A stretch of 64,000 bases of DNA from JAOBAU01 sp034667465 (GTDB lineage Bacteria; Acidobacteriota; Thermoanaerobaculia; Gp7-AA8). The notes beneath the pieces are model-generated. The model was not told the DNA's origin. It saw nothing but the letters and a program-made list of their open reading frames with translations, and did not search any database. Each line of letters opens with the position of its first letter. The stretch's first letter is position 1. Positions 48,842 to 57,765 of this stretch are shown here, piece by piece. The translations under genes and the position numbers were made by a program. The DNA is taken from NCBI GenBank assembly GCA_034667465.1, contig JAXDJV010000016.1, positions 18,073 through 82,072 on the forward strand, written 5' to 3'.

Positions 48842-51708
48842 AAGAGCTTCAGGAACACCACGTTCGCCACGAATCCATCCTGCGCATTACGTCCAATCGT
48901 CTTGCCGATATCGAGACGCAGAAGCGTTCCGTACGGACCGACGGTCTGCCCGCCGACGCCAATCCCCTGGAACGGCTCGCGCGCGTAGCCGGCCACGGTG
49001 TCGTCGATCAGGCCGTGGTCGTAGAACGCTTCCAATCGGAACTGCTGCGAGAAGACGAAGCCGTACGACAGATGCGCGAGCACCGCTTTCTCGGCGCGCA
49101 CCGATCCTGAACGGATGCCGTGAATGCGCTGCGCTCCGAAGAATCCGAGCTCGTATTTCGAGAAGCGATCGAGGCGTGAGCCGTCGAGGTAATCCAGCTC
49201 GGCGCTGATGCGCTGGAACTTCGGCAGGTAGAAGCTCTTGCCGATCGTCGCGCCGAATCGCGTGTAGCTCTTCGAATTCGGATCGTATTCGGCGAGGTTG
49301 CCCCACGGTTCCCACTTCGACCGGCGCGCGTATTCGTACGTGCCGCTCACCGTGTAGCCCCAGCGCGAGTAATGCAGATCGAGCGACGGGCTGAGCACGA
49401 ATGTGTCCGACGGCACGACGAAACCGGGCGCCGTATCCTCCGCGCGCTGATAGGTGAGATGCGAGAGGCCGAGCGAGAAATCGATCTTGCCGAAGGTCAG
49501 GATCGGATGTCCGGCGCGCAGCGTCAGAGCGAGCGGCAGCGTCTTCACCGCTTCGCCGACCTGCTCGTCGCCGTTGCGATAGAGCGAGTTGGTGAACGGC
49601 ACCGCGATGCCGAAGAAATCGGCGCCGAGGTTCGTGCGCGTGTTGCCGACGTTCGGATGCGCGGCGCTTGCGGAGACGATCACGCCGGCGAAAAAGACGT
49701 TCGTCTGAATACCTTTGTTGAGCAGATTGAAATTGAAGTAGTCGATGCCGCCGAGCGGCACGACCGGATAGTCGAGTCCACCGTCGTGATGAATGCCGCC
49801 GAGCATGAACGTCCGCGCGGAATCGAATCCTTCTTTGACGACGCGCTCGCCGTTGCCGCGCTTCTCGAGGTAGCGGAGTCCTGCTTCCGTCTCGCGCACC
49901 ATGCGCGCATCCGATGCCGACGCCTGCGCGAGCCGTTCCGTGAAGTCGGCCGGGCTGATGCGGAAGTCGGTGAATGTCGTCGCGCGAAGCACGACGCTCG
50001 CACGTCCGGTAGCGGAGACGATCTGCTGCGCCGCCACTTCGCGCGGCAGCCAGACGATCTCGCGCGGATCGGTCTTTGCGACGTCGCTCGCCGACAGCAG
50101 CGTGTTCGATGTTTTTGCGAACGGCTGGAAGTCGACGCGCTCTTCGTTCGACAGAATCTCGCCGCTGAGATTCAGCTGCACCATCGTCAGACGGATACGC
50201 GCCCAGGTGCGCGTGTCGATCCAGACCGTGCCGCGATAAAGCGGCAGCGCGTCGGGCGCATTCGGCGGCGGCTGAAAGCGCACTTCGTACGTGTGATAGC
50301 CGGCGACGTCGGTCTCGCGCACCAGCTCGTAGCGGTATTCGTTGGTGAGATGGATGTCGAGCGGAAGCTGCGTCACCTTCTCCGGCTGAATGAGCGGCAA
50401 CTCCGGAATGCGGCCGTACTTCCAGCGCACGCCGTTGATGAAGAACTCGCTCCAGACCCAGTCGGAACGTCCGACCGGCTCGGAGAAGAAGTCGCCGGCG
50501 ATCGTCGCTTCGATCGATTCGCCGCCGTTGACGGTGAAGCGAAGGTTCGTCGTGTTGCGCGCGATGTAGCGCGGCTGGATCGATTCCTCGTACGACTTGT
50601 AGGCCTGATGATTGCGGATGATCTCTTCGACCGTGATGCCGCGCTTCGTATTGACGCTGATCGCTTCCTTCTGAACTTCCGGTTTTTCCTGATGCTCGAC
50701 GGCGATCACGAACGGTTTCTTCGCCGGCTGCACGCCGATGAGGAAGCGTCCGCCTTTGCGGCCGTTGTCGGTGATCGGCACGTCGCCGGCGGCATCGATG
50801 CGGCGCGGGCGCGCGAAGTCGTCGCTGCCGAGCGACGCGATCGTCGTCGCCGTCGCATCGCCGCGCGGCACGACGAGTGTCATCAGGTCTTCGCCGCGGA
50901 TGAACGTCAGCACCGGCATCTCGACTTTGTTGCCCTTCGCGTCGAGCACTTCGACGCGCGCGGTCGAGTCGTATGCGTAGTCGCCGGCCAGCGCGCGGTT
51001 CGCGTTGGCGAGCGACGCCAGTTCATCGGGCGACGTCGCCCCGGTGACGTACGCGCGCGTTGCGCCGTCTGCCAGCGCGCGCGCCGCGTCATAGATTGCG
51101 TTCGGCGCCGACGGCGTAACGACCGCGTAGATTTTCTTGGCCGGATCTTTTTCGAGGAGCCACTTCGCGGCGTCGGCCGGTTTGTCGGTGACGACCGCGT
51201 CGAAATACGCCTGCGCGCCGGTCTCGTACAGCTTCGCCATCGCATCGAGCGGCATTGGCGCGCTGACGATCCGGCTGGCGACATTCAATCCCTGCGCGGT
51301 GACGGCGAGGCGCTTGATCGCGTAGCCGAGCGTTGCCGCATCGGCGTCGGCGACCGAAACGCCGATCGCGTCGAACGGACCATGCAGGCGCGCCCACTCG
51401 ACGATCGCCTTCGTGTGCTCTTCGACGTCCGCGAGCGGCTCGTGATCCTGAGCGATGCGATAGTCGACGACGAGCGTGATCAGCTTTCGCTGCGCGGGCG
51501 TCAGTGCATCGATCGACGTGGCAACCGTCGGCAGATCATCCTGCGACGTGCGAACGAAGAGTGGAACCGCCACGGTTACGGCGCCGGCCGGCAGTCCGGC
51601 AGCTCCGACGCAAAGCGTGCATTCCTTCGGTGTTTCGGCGGCCCCGAGCGAGAGGACGCAAACTTGCAACAGGCAAACTGCGGTGAGGATGAGCGCGAAC
51701 CGTTTCAT
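48838..51708 (-). CDS. Large outer-membrane beta-barrel protein with a periplasmic barrel-like N-domain
   Basis: 956 residues. Signal peptide to about residue 23. Residues 24-300 look like an alternating alpha/beta domain (VPLFVRTSQDDLPTVATSID, GPFDAIGVSVADADAAT, YAVVTPSAPNAIYD). About 375-530 resembles a LolA/MucB-like half-barrel (SIEATIAGDFFSEP, LPLYRGTVWIDTRTWAR). About 640-956 shows amphipathic strands (SLGLSHLTYQRAED, SYGFVFSQQFRLEAFYDHG) and ends VVFLKLF, with the terminal Phe typical of Bam substrates. I recognise no family for the whole; the modules are inferred from pattern only. Divergent from the next gene with a 38-bp gap. Confidence 0.65.
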   Translation of the reverse strand: MKRFALILTAVCLLQVCVLSLGAAETPKECTLCVGAAGLPAGAVTVAVPLFVRTSQDDLPTVATSIDALTPAQRKLITLVVDYRIAQDHEPLADVEEHTKAIVEWARLHGPFDAIGVSVADADAATLGYAIKRLAVTAQGLNVASRIVSAPMPLDAMAKLYETGAQAYFDAVVTDKPADAAKWLLEKDPAKKIYAVVTPSAPNAIYDAARALADGATRAYVTGATSPDELASLANANRALAGDYAYDSTARVEVLDAKGNKVEMPVLTFIRGEDLMTLVVPRGDATATTIASLGSDDFARPRRIDAAGDVPITDNGRKGGRFLIGVQPAKKPFVIAVEHQEKPEVQKEAISVNTKRGITVEEIIRNHQAYKSYEESIQPRYIARNTTNLRFTVNGGESIEATIAGDFFSEPVGRSDWVWSEFFINGVRWKYGRIPELPLIQPEKVTQLPLDIHLTNEYRYELVRETDVAGYHTYEVRFQPPPNAPDALPLYRGTVWIDTRTWARIRLTMVQLNLSGEILSNEERVDFQPFAKTSNTLLSASDVAKTDPREIVWLPREVAAQQIVSATGRASVVLRATTFTDFRISPADFTERLAQASASDARMVRETEAGLRYLEKRGNGERVVKEGFDSARTFMLGGIHHDGGLDYPVVPLGGIDYFNFNLLNKGIQTNVFFAGVIVSASAAHPNVGNTRTNLGADFFGIAVPFTNSLYRNGDEQVGEAVKTLPLALTLRAGHPILTFGKIDFSLGLSHLTYQRAEDTAPGFVVPSDTFVLSPSLDLHYSRWGYTVSGTYEYARRSKWEPWGNLAEYDPNSKSYTRFGATIGKSFYLPKFQRISAELDYLDGSRLDRFSKYELGFFGAQRIHGIRSGSVRAEKAVLAHLSYGFVFSQQFRLEAFYDHGLIDDTVAGYAREPFQGIGVGGQTVGPYGTLLRLDIGKTIGRNAQDGFVANVVFLKLF

Positions 51709-51746
51709 GGGCGCGCAAACGCCTCATCAGTAATCATTATTCTGAG

Positions 51747-52640
51747 ATGCCATCCAGCCGCGGAACGCTTTTTTTCAATCCTTCATCGGGCGTGAAGCTC
51801 CCGCGGGCGGAGCTGTCGGCGATCGAATCGTCCGCGACCGAGCAGGGACTGGAAGTCATTCGCGTAACGCGCGACCTCGATATTGCCGCGACCATTCGCG
51901 AGCGGATGCGCGAAAACAAGACGCTGTTCGTCGCTGCCGGCGGCGACGGCACCGTGAACTGCGTCGTGCAGGCGGTCGCGCACACCGACGCCACCATGGC
52001 CGTGATTCCTGTCGGTACCTTCAATCATTTCGCGCGCGACCTCGGCATCCCGCTCGACTGGCGCGCCGCGCTCGACGTCGCCGTCAATGGCGCGAAGAAT
52101 CAGATCGACGTCGCGCGCGTGAACGACCGTTACTTCGTCAACAACATCGCACTCGGTCTCTATCCGGAGATGGTTTCGCGCCGCGAGGAGCGCGGCCGTG
52201 ACTATCCGCGCTGGAAGGCGCGCTTCTACGCGATGTGGGTGACGCTGCGGAAGTATCCGCACGTCTCACTCACGCTCGAAAGTGAGCATCACCAGGAAGT
52301 CGTCCGCACACACATGCTGCTGATCTCGAACAACACGTACGATCTTTCGCGCGTCGGCATCGAAGCGCCGCGCAACACGCTCGAAGAAGGACGGCTGTCG
52401 GTCTACTGGCTGCCGCACGTGCCCCGTCTCGAGCTGATGAAGTTCATTGCGCACTACTTCGCAGGCCGCGTTCGCACCGCTCCCGGCTTTCGCTCGTTCC
52501 GCACGCTGCAACTGAAAGTGCGGTCAAAATACAAAGAGCTCCGCCTCGGCATCGACGGCGAAGTCTTCACGATGCAGACGCCGCTCGTGATCACGATCGC
52601 GCCGCAGTCGCTGACCGTGAAAGTGCCGCGCGCGAGTTAG
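51747..52640 (+). CDS. Diacylglycerol kinase family protein (YegS/LCB5-like)
   Basis: 297 residues. The DAGK catalytic signature FVAAGGDGTVN (GGDGT at 65-69) and PVGTFNHFARDLGIP define a lipid kinase that phosphorylates diacylglycerol, sphingoid bases or similar lipids. The C-terminal beta domain carries LGIDGEVF, the second family motif. No membrane segment. The dynamin-like GTPase gene follows 14 nt later, suggesting a joint role in membrane lipid turnover or remodelling. Confidence 0.88.
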   Translation: MPSSRGTLFFNPSSGVKLPRAELSAIESSATEQGLEVIRVTRDLDIAATIRERMRENKTLFVAAGGDGTVNCVVQAVAHTDATMAVIPVGTFNHFARDLGIPLDWRAALDVAVNGAKNQIDVARVNDRYFVNNIALGLYPEMVSRREERGRDYPRWKARFYAMWVTLRKYPHVSLTLESEHHQEVVRTHMLLISNNTYDLSRVGIEAPRNTLEEGRLSVYWLPHVPRLELMKFIAHYFAGRVRTAPGFRSFRTLQLKVRSKYKELRLGIDGEVFTMQTPLVITIAPQSLTVKVPRAS

Positions 52641-52654
52641 GATGAAGCCGTTCG

Positions 52655-54397
52655 ATGCCCGGCATTTTCGATAGCGTCGTCGATCCGCAGGTGCAGGCGC
52701 TGCTGCGCCGCGAGCATCGTCTGCTCGTCGAACTGCGCGAGACGTTCGACCGCGAACAGGTCGACGATCGGCGCCGCGTCGATGAGCTGCTGGCCACACT
52801 CGACGATCTCTTCACGATCGTGATCGTCGGCGAGTTCAACGCCGGCAAGTCGTCGCTGATCAACGCGCTGTTCGGCGCGAAGCTGCGCGTCGAAGGACCG
52901 ATCCCGGTCGATGACGTGATCTCGATCCTGCGCCATGGCGAAACGGCCTCGCAAAAACGGATCTCCGATTTCGTCATCGAGCAGTTCTATCCGATCGATT
53001 TCCTGCGCAACATCACGCTGGTCGACACGCCGGGCACGAACTCGATCGTGGCGCGGCATCAGGAGATCACCGAGGACTTCATTCCGCGCGCGGATCTCGT
53101 GCTGTTCGTCACGTCAATCGATCGGCCGCTGTCGGAGTCGGAGCGGCGATTCCTCGAGTACATCCGCGACTGGGGAAAGAAGCTCGTCTTCGTGCTGAAC
53201 AAGATCGACACGAAGTCGCCCGAGGAGATCGAGCAGGTCGTCGATTATCTGAAGACGAACACGCGCGCGATCTTCGGATTCGATCCGGTCGTCTTTCCCG
53301 TCGCGTCGAAGCTGGCGCTTGAATCAAAGCTCGGCGACTCGCAGCCGCGCGAATGGACGCGCAGCCGTTTCGAGGCACTCGAGGATTACGTCTTTCGCGT
53401 GCTGTCGGAGAAGGAGCGGATCCGTCTCAAGCTCGAAGCGCCGCTCGACACGATCGAGCGTCTCGCAACGAAACAGTTCTCGATGATCGAATCGCGTCGC
53501 CAGATTCTCGCTGCCGACAAGGAACGGATCGAATCGATGGTCGAGCAGCTGAATCTCGCACAGCGCGATCTCGAATCGAACTTCGCGCAGTTCGTGATCC
53601 GCATCGACAACCTGATGATGGATCTCGAGCGGCGCGGCGTCGATTTCCTCGATCGCTACGTTCGCATTCAACACATCATGCTGCTGCGCGACAGTCTCCG
53701 TTTTCGCGATGAGTTCGAGCGTCAGGTGTTTCAGGGCTGGCGTGGCAACATCGACACGACGATTCAGGAGGCGGTCGACTGGCTCGTGAAGGAGAACCTC
53801 AAGCTCTGGAACGCGACCGTCGACAAGTTCCAGCGCCACGCCGCGAACGACGCGCGTGACGCGGAGATCGTCGGCCGCGTCGGACGCGAGTTCGCCTACA
53901 ACCGCGAGGAGGTGTACTCGCGGATGCGCGCGCAGGCCGAGCAGCGGCTGGCGTCGTACGACGTGAATGTCGAGAGTCGCCGCATCATCGACGATGCGAT
54001 GCGCGGCGTTCTCCACTCCTTCGGCCTCGGCGCCGGCGCCGTCGGCCTCGGCTACCTCTTCACGACCGCCGTCAGCAGCATGGCGCTCGACGTGACCGGA
54101 CTCACCGCCGCCACGGTCCTGCTCGTGACGAGCTTCCTGATCCTCCCGTATCGCCGCAGCAAAGCGAAGACCGAGTTCAAAGCGCGCGCGGAGGAGCTGC
54201 GAAACCAGATTCGCGAAGCGCTGATGCGCGAATCAAAGATCGAGATCGATCGAATGGTGCGTTCGATCACCGGAGCGTTCGAGCCGTATCAAAGGTTCTA
54301 CGCGGTAGAGTCGGAGAAGATCGAAACGTTCGCGACGCGGCTGACCGCGGTGATGGCCGATGTGAAGGACGTCCAGGCGCAGATCGGGAAGTTGTAA
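52655..54397 (+). CDS. Bacterial dynamin-like GTPase
   Basis: 580 residues. P-loop GEFNAGKSS (59-67), switch and G3 DTPGTNS, G4 NKID, followed by a long helical trunk. A hydrophobic paddle at about 453-499 (GLGAGAVGLGYLFTTAVSSM and a second segment TAATVLLVTSFLILPY) would insert in the membrane. A coiled coil ends the protein. This is the bacterial dynamin-like protein layout, which bends, fuses or repairs membranes. TAGGAT lies 10 nt before the ATG; no Shine-Dalgarno sequence is clear. Confidence 0.88.
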   Translation: MPGIFDSVVDPQVQALLRREHRLLVELRETFDREQVDDRRRVDELLATLDDLFTIVIVGEFNAGKSSLINALFGAKLRVEGPIPVDDVISILRHGETASQKRISDFVIEQFYPIDFLRNITLVDTPGTNSIVARHQEITEDFIPRADLVLFVTSIDRPLSESERRFLEYIRDWGKKLVFVLNKIDTKSPEEIEQVVDYLKTNTRAIFGFDPVVFPVASKLALESKLGDSQPREWTRSRFEALEDYVFRVLSEKERIRLKLEAPLDTIERLATKQFSMIESRRQILAADKERIESMVEQLNLAQRDLESNFAQFVIRIDNLMMDLERRGVDFLDRYVRIQHIMLLRDSLRFRDEFERQVFQGWRGNIDTTIQEAVDWLVKENLKLWNATVDKFQRHAANDARDAEIVGRVGREFAYNREEVYSRMRAQAEQRLASYDVNVESRRIIDDAMRGVLHSFGLGAGAVGLGYLFTTAVSSMALDVTGLTAATVLLVTSFLILPYRRSKAKTEFKARAEELRNQIREALMRESKIEIDRMVRSITGAFEPYQRFYAVESEKIETFATRLTAVMADVKDVQAQIGKL

Positions 54398-54403
54398 GGC
54401 AAC

Positions 54404-54489
54404 GTCATTCTGAGGCGCGCAGACGCCGAAGAATCTCGCCCGCGCCACGGTTCGTCCAGGCCGAGATCCTTCGCTTCGCTCAGGATGAC
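54404..54489. repeat. Palindrome family A (variant arms) after the dynamin-like gene
   Basis: The left arm starts GTCATTCTGAGGCGCGCAG at 54404 and the right arm ends CTTCGCTTCGCTCAGGATGAC at 54489. The arms are diverged but recognisable. It begins 6 nt after the stop. The rest of the gap to asnS (54490-54600) shows only the asnS -10 box. Confidence 0.75.
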
Positions 54490-54584
54490 GGCGGCGGCAA
54501 TTGCAACGTCTCATTCGTTGCATCCCACCAGAACTCACGCTCCAGCGCGTACGAGCACCGCACCCGGGAAGCCGAACGGGACGC

Positions 54585-54590
54585 TATAAT
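54585..54590 (+). promoter_or_regulatory. -10 box (TATAAT) of asnS
   Basis: A consensus TATAAT ends 10 nt before the ATG at 54601. No Shine-Dalgarno sequence lies between; the leader would be 0-4 nt. Confidence 0.5.
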
Positions 54591-54600
54591 CCGCCGCCTT

Positions 54601-55884
54601 ATGCGGATCAAGGAACTGCCGGCGCACGTCGGCGAAAAAGTCACCATCGACGGCTGGCTGTACAACAAACGCACTGCCGGGAAGCTGCAGTTTCCGATCA
54701 TTCGTGACGGCAGCGGCTACCTGCAGACCGTCGTCTTCAAGAAGGAAGTCAGCGAAGAGACGTGGAAGGCGTCCGATGAGGCGACGCAGGAGTCGAGCGT
54801 TCGCGTGACCGGCGTCGTCCGCGCGGAAGAACGCGCGCCGGGAGGCGTCGAAGTTGGCGTGGAGACGTTCGAGATTCTTTCGCTCGCGGCTGAATATCCG
54901 ATCACTCCGAAAGAGCACGGCACGGCGTTCCTGATGGATCACCGCCATCTCTGGCTGCGCTCTTCGAAACAGCACGCGGTTTTGCGCGTCCGCAACGAGC
55001 TCGAAAAAGGGTGTCGCGACTTTTTCTACGATCGCGACTTCGTCCTCATCGACTCGCCGATCCTCACCGCGAACGCGGCGGAAGGAACGTCGACGCTGTT
55101 CGAGACCGACTACTTCGGCGAGAAGGCGTATCTGTCGCAGTCGGGTCAGCTCTATCTCGAGCCGGCCGCCGCGGCGTTCGGAAAGGTCTACTGCTTCGGA
55201 CCGACGTTCCGCGCCGAGAAATCGAAGACGCGCCGTCATCTGATGGAGTTCTGGATGATCGAGCCCGAGGTTGCGTTCCTCGAGTTCGAGGGACTGCAGC
55301 AGCTCGCCGAGGAGTTCGTTGAGTACCTCGTCGGCCGCGCGATGGATCGCTGCAAAGAGGAATTGAAAACGCTCGAGCGCGATCTGTCGAAGCTCGAGAA
55401 CGTGAAGCGTCCCTTCCCGCGCATCAGCTATCGCGATGCGATCGAGCTGCTCGCCGGCAAAGGGATGGAAGTGAAGTTCGGCGACGACATCGGCGGCGAC
55501 GAAGAGACAGTCATCGCCAACTCGTTCGATCGTCCGGTCATCATCACGAAGTACCCGACGGCGATCAAAGCGTTCTACATGCAGCCCGATCCGAACGATC
55601 CCGACGTGGTCCTCGGCATGGACATGATCGCGCCCGAAGGTTACGGCGAGATCATCGGCGGCTCGCAGCGCATTCACGATCACGATCTGCTGCTCGAGCG
55701 CATCAAACAGCACAATCTCCCGGTCGAGAAGTTCCAGTGGTACCTCGATGTCCGCAAGTACGGCAGCTTCCCGCACTCCGGCTTCGGCATGGGGATTGAG
55801 AGGGTCGTGGCATGGGTGAGTGGAGTCCCGCATCTCCGCGAGACGATTCCGTATCCGCGGATGTTGAACAGGATTTATCCGTAG
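54601..55884 (+). CDS. asnS: Asparaginyl-tRNA synthetase
   Basis: 427 residues, class IIb. OB-fold anticodon domain first (KVTIDGWLYNKRTAGKLQF), then the class II core: motif 2 FGPTFRAEKSKTRRHLMEF and motif 3 GFGMGIERVVAWV. Close relatives are AspRS and archaeal-type AsnRS; motif spacing and the ending HLRETIPYPRMLNRIYP are AsnRS-like. Having AsnRS would make the amidotransferase route to Asn-tRNA unnecessary, though this cannot be shown here. It is followed within 8 nt by a palindrome that reaches into the RNase J gene. Confidence 0.9.
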   Translation: MRIKELPAHVGEKVTIDGWLYNKRTAGKLQFPIIRDGSGYLQTVVFKKEVSEETWKASDEATQESSVRVTGVVRAEERAPGGVEVGVETFEILSLAAEYPITPKEHGTAFLMDHRHLWLRSSKQHAVLRVRNELEKGCRDFFYDRDFVLIDSPILTANAAEGTSTLFETDYFGEKAYLSQSGQLYLEPAAAAFGKVYCFGPTFRAEKSKTRRHLMEFWMIEPEVAFLEFEGLQQLAEEFVEYLVGRAMDRCKEELKTLERDLSKLENVKRPFPRISYRDAIELLAGKGMEVKFGDDIGGDEETVIANSFDRPVIITKYPTAIKAFYMQPDPNDPDVVLGMDMIAPEGYGEIIGGSQRIHDHDLLLERIKQHNLPVEKFQWYLDVRKYGSFPHSGFGMGIERVVAWVSGVPHLRETIPYPRMLNRIYP

Positions 55885-55892
55885 GGGAAGGA

Positions 55893-56031
55893 GTTCATCC
55901 TGAGCGAAGCGAAGGATCTCCGGTGCGGCAGCCGGGTAGTAGCGTGAACGACGAAGAACGTGGCGCGCACAGCGCCGATGGCCCGGCGGCGGCTGATGGA
56001 CCGGAGATCCTTCGCTTCGCTCAGGATGAAC
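55893..56031. repeat. Palindrome family A with perfect 31-bp arms, in the RNase J N-terminus
   Basis: The left arm 55893-55923 (begins GTTCATCCTGAGCGAAGCGA) and right arm 56001-56031 (ends TTCGCTCAGGATGAAC) are exact reverse complements over 31 bp. This is the best-preserved copy in the window. It starts 8 nt after asnS stops and ends where the conserved RNase J sequence begins. Confidence 0.92.
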
Positions 56032-57674
56032 TTCAAAAACTCCGCGTCATCCCCCTCGGCGGCCTCGGCGAGATCGGCATGAACCTGATGGTCTACGAAC
56101 ACGGCGACACCGCCGTGATCGTCGACTGCGGAATGATGTTTCCCGACGCCTCCACGCTCGGCGTCGACGTCATCGTTCCCGACATGACGTACATCTTCGA
56201 AAAAGCCGCGAAGTTCCGCGGCGTTTTTCTTACGCACGGACATGAAGATCACATCGGCGCGCTGCCGTTTCTGCTCGAGCGCGCGCCGATGCCGGTCTAC
56301 GGAATGCCGCTCACCATCGGCTTCGTGCGCGACAAGCTCGATGAGTTCGAGATCGACGCCGATCTCCGCACGATCCAGCCGCGCGACGTCGTCGAAGCGG
56401 GCGACTTCCGCATCGAAGCGATTCGCGTCACGCACTCGATCGTCGACGCACTCGGCTACGCGATCAGGACGCCGGCCGGCACCGTCATCCACACCGGCGA
56501 CTTCAAGATCGATCACACGCCGATCGACGGCAAGGCGACCGACCTCGCCCGCTTCGCGCATTACGGCGAAGAGGGCGTGCTGCTGCTCGTCAGCGACTCG
56601 ACGAACGCGCTCGTGCCCGGACACGGGCCGTCGGAGAGAACGGTCGGCAGCGGACTCGATCGCGTCTTCTCCAACGCGAAGGGACGCATTCTTGTGACGA
56701 CGTTCGCGTCGCACATCCATCGCATCCAGCAGGTCATCGACCTCGCGCGCAAACACAAACGCAAAGTGTTCATGGTCGGCCGTTCGCTCGTCGACAACGT
56801 CGAGACCGCGGAACGCCTCGGTTACATCCGCTATCCGCGCGACGTCCGCGTCGGCAGCGCAAATCCCGAAGAGTACGAAGCGCGCGACGTCGTCATCCTC
56901 ACCACCGGGACGCAGGGCGAGCCGCGATCGGCGCTGGCGCGGATGGCCATCGGCGAGCACAAATCGGTCGAGATCATTCGCGGCGACACGATCGTCATCT
57001 CCGCGCGAACGATTCCCGGCAACGAGCGCGCGATCTCACATCTGATCGACAACCTCTATCGACGCGGCGCCGAAGTCGTGTCGAACGAACAGCCCGACAC
57101 GCACGTCTCCGGCCACGCCTGTCAGGAAGAGTTGCGGACGATGATTCGCCTCACGAAGCCGAAGAACTTCATCCCGATGCACGGCACGCTGCGGCATCTC
57201 ATCCATCACGCGCGGCTCGCGAAGGATTGCGCGGTGCCGCACGGCTTCGTCGTCACGAACGGTCAGGTCGTCGAGCTCGGAGTCGAGGAAGAAGGCCGTG
57301 TGCTCGAAGAGCGGGTCGCGAACGGGAAAGTGTTCATCGACTCGGAAGCGGAGGAAGTGCCGGACGTCGTCGTGCGCGACCGGCAGCATCTCGCCGAGGA
57401 TGGCTTCGTGATCGCGGTCGTCGCGGTCGACTCGAACGCGAAACTCATTCGCGATCCGGAGATCATCACGCGGGGCCTGGTGCACGTCGACGCGAGCCAG
57501 GACATCCTCGACGAGCTCCGAAATCAGATCGTAGGCATGTTCAATGAAAGTCACCCCGAAGAGCTGCGCGATTCCGACCTCGCTCAGGAAAAGATTCGCG
57601 CGCTGCTCAAACGCTACTTCCGCAAAACGATGGGACGCAGGCCGATGATCCTGCCGGTCATCTGGGAAATGTGA
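55944..57674 (+). CDS. rnj: Ribonuclease J
   Basis: 576 residues from the GTG at 55944. Metallo-beta-lactamase/beta-CASP nuclease that degrades and matures RNA, with 5'-to-3' exonuclease activity in the family. LRVIPLGGLGEIGMN opens the conserved domain near residue 33; zinc motif HGHEDH at 98-103; SDSTNA; HVSGHA; and the MHGT/LRHL beta-CASP motifs are present. The start is uncertain: GTG 55923 is also in frame, and a longer frame reaches back into asnS. All choices leave an N-terminal piece (for example EILRFAQDEL) encoded by the palindrome. No good Shine-Dalgarno sequence is seen. Confidence 0.9.
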   Translation: MNDEERGAHSADGPAAADGPEILRFAQDELQKLRVIPLGGLGEIGMNLMVYEHGDTAVIVDCGMMFPDASTLGVDVIVPDMTYIFEKAAKFRGVFLTHGHEDHIGALPFLLERAPMPVYGMPLTIGFVRDKLDEFEIDADLRTIQPRDVVEAGDFRIEAIRVTHSIVDALGYAIRTPAGTVIHTGDFKIDHTPIDGKATDLARFAHYGEEGVLLLVSDSTNALVPGHGPSERTVGSGLDRVFSNAKGRILVTTFASHIHRIQQVIDLARKHKRKVFMVGRSLVDNVETAERLGYIRYPRDVRVGSANPEEYEARDVVILTTGTQGEPRSALARMAIGEHKSVEIIRGDTIVISARTIPGNERAISHLIDNLYRRGAEVVSNEQPDTHVSGHACQEELRTMIRLTKPKNFIPMHGTLRHLIHHARLAKDCAVPHGFVVTNGQVVELGVEEEGRVLEERVANGKVFIDSEAEEVPDVVVRDRQHLAEDGFVIAVVAVDSNAKLIRDPEIITRGLVHVDASQDILDELRNQIVGMFNESHPEELRDSDLAQEKIRALLKRYFRKTMGRRPMILPVIWEM

Positions 57675-57680
57675 TTCGAA

Positions 57681-57750
57681 GGATGAAGGCAGAAGGATGA
57701 AGGATGAATGACGGCGGGAGCATTCATCCTTCATCCCTCATCCTTCATCC
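57681..57750. repeat. GGATGAAGG-type palindrome between rnj and uppP, family C
   Basis: The left arm 57681-57710 and right arm 57721-57750 pair at 27 of 30 positions (short units GGATGAAGG and CCTTCATCC) around a 10-nt loop. It begins 7 nt after the rnj stop and ends just before the uppP AAGGAG ribosome binding site. Confidence 0.85.
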
Positions 57751-57765
57751 TTTCAAGGAGCCTGA

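Noticed and set aside
49372..51795. An 807-codon open frame on the plus strand opposite the outer-membrane protein
   Set aside because: Composition is dominated by Arg, Ala, Asp and Glu and has no domain. The opposite strand has a signal peptide and a proper C-terminal barrel.
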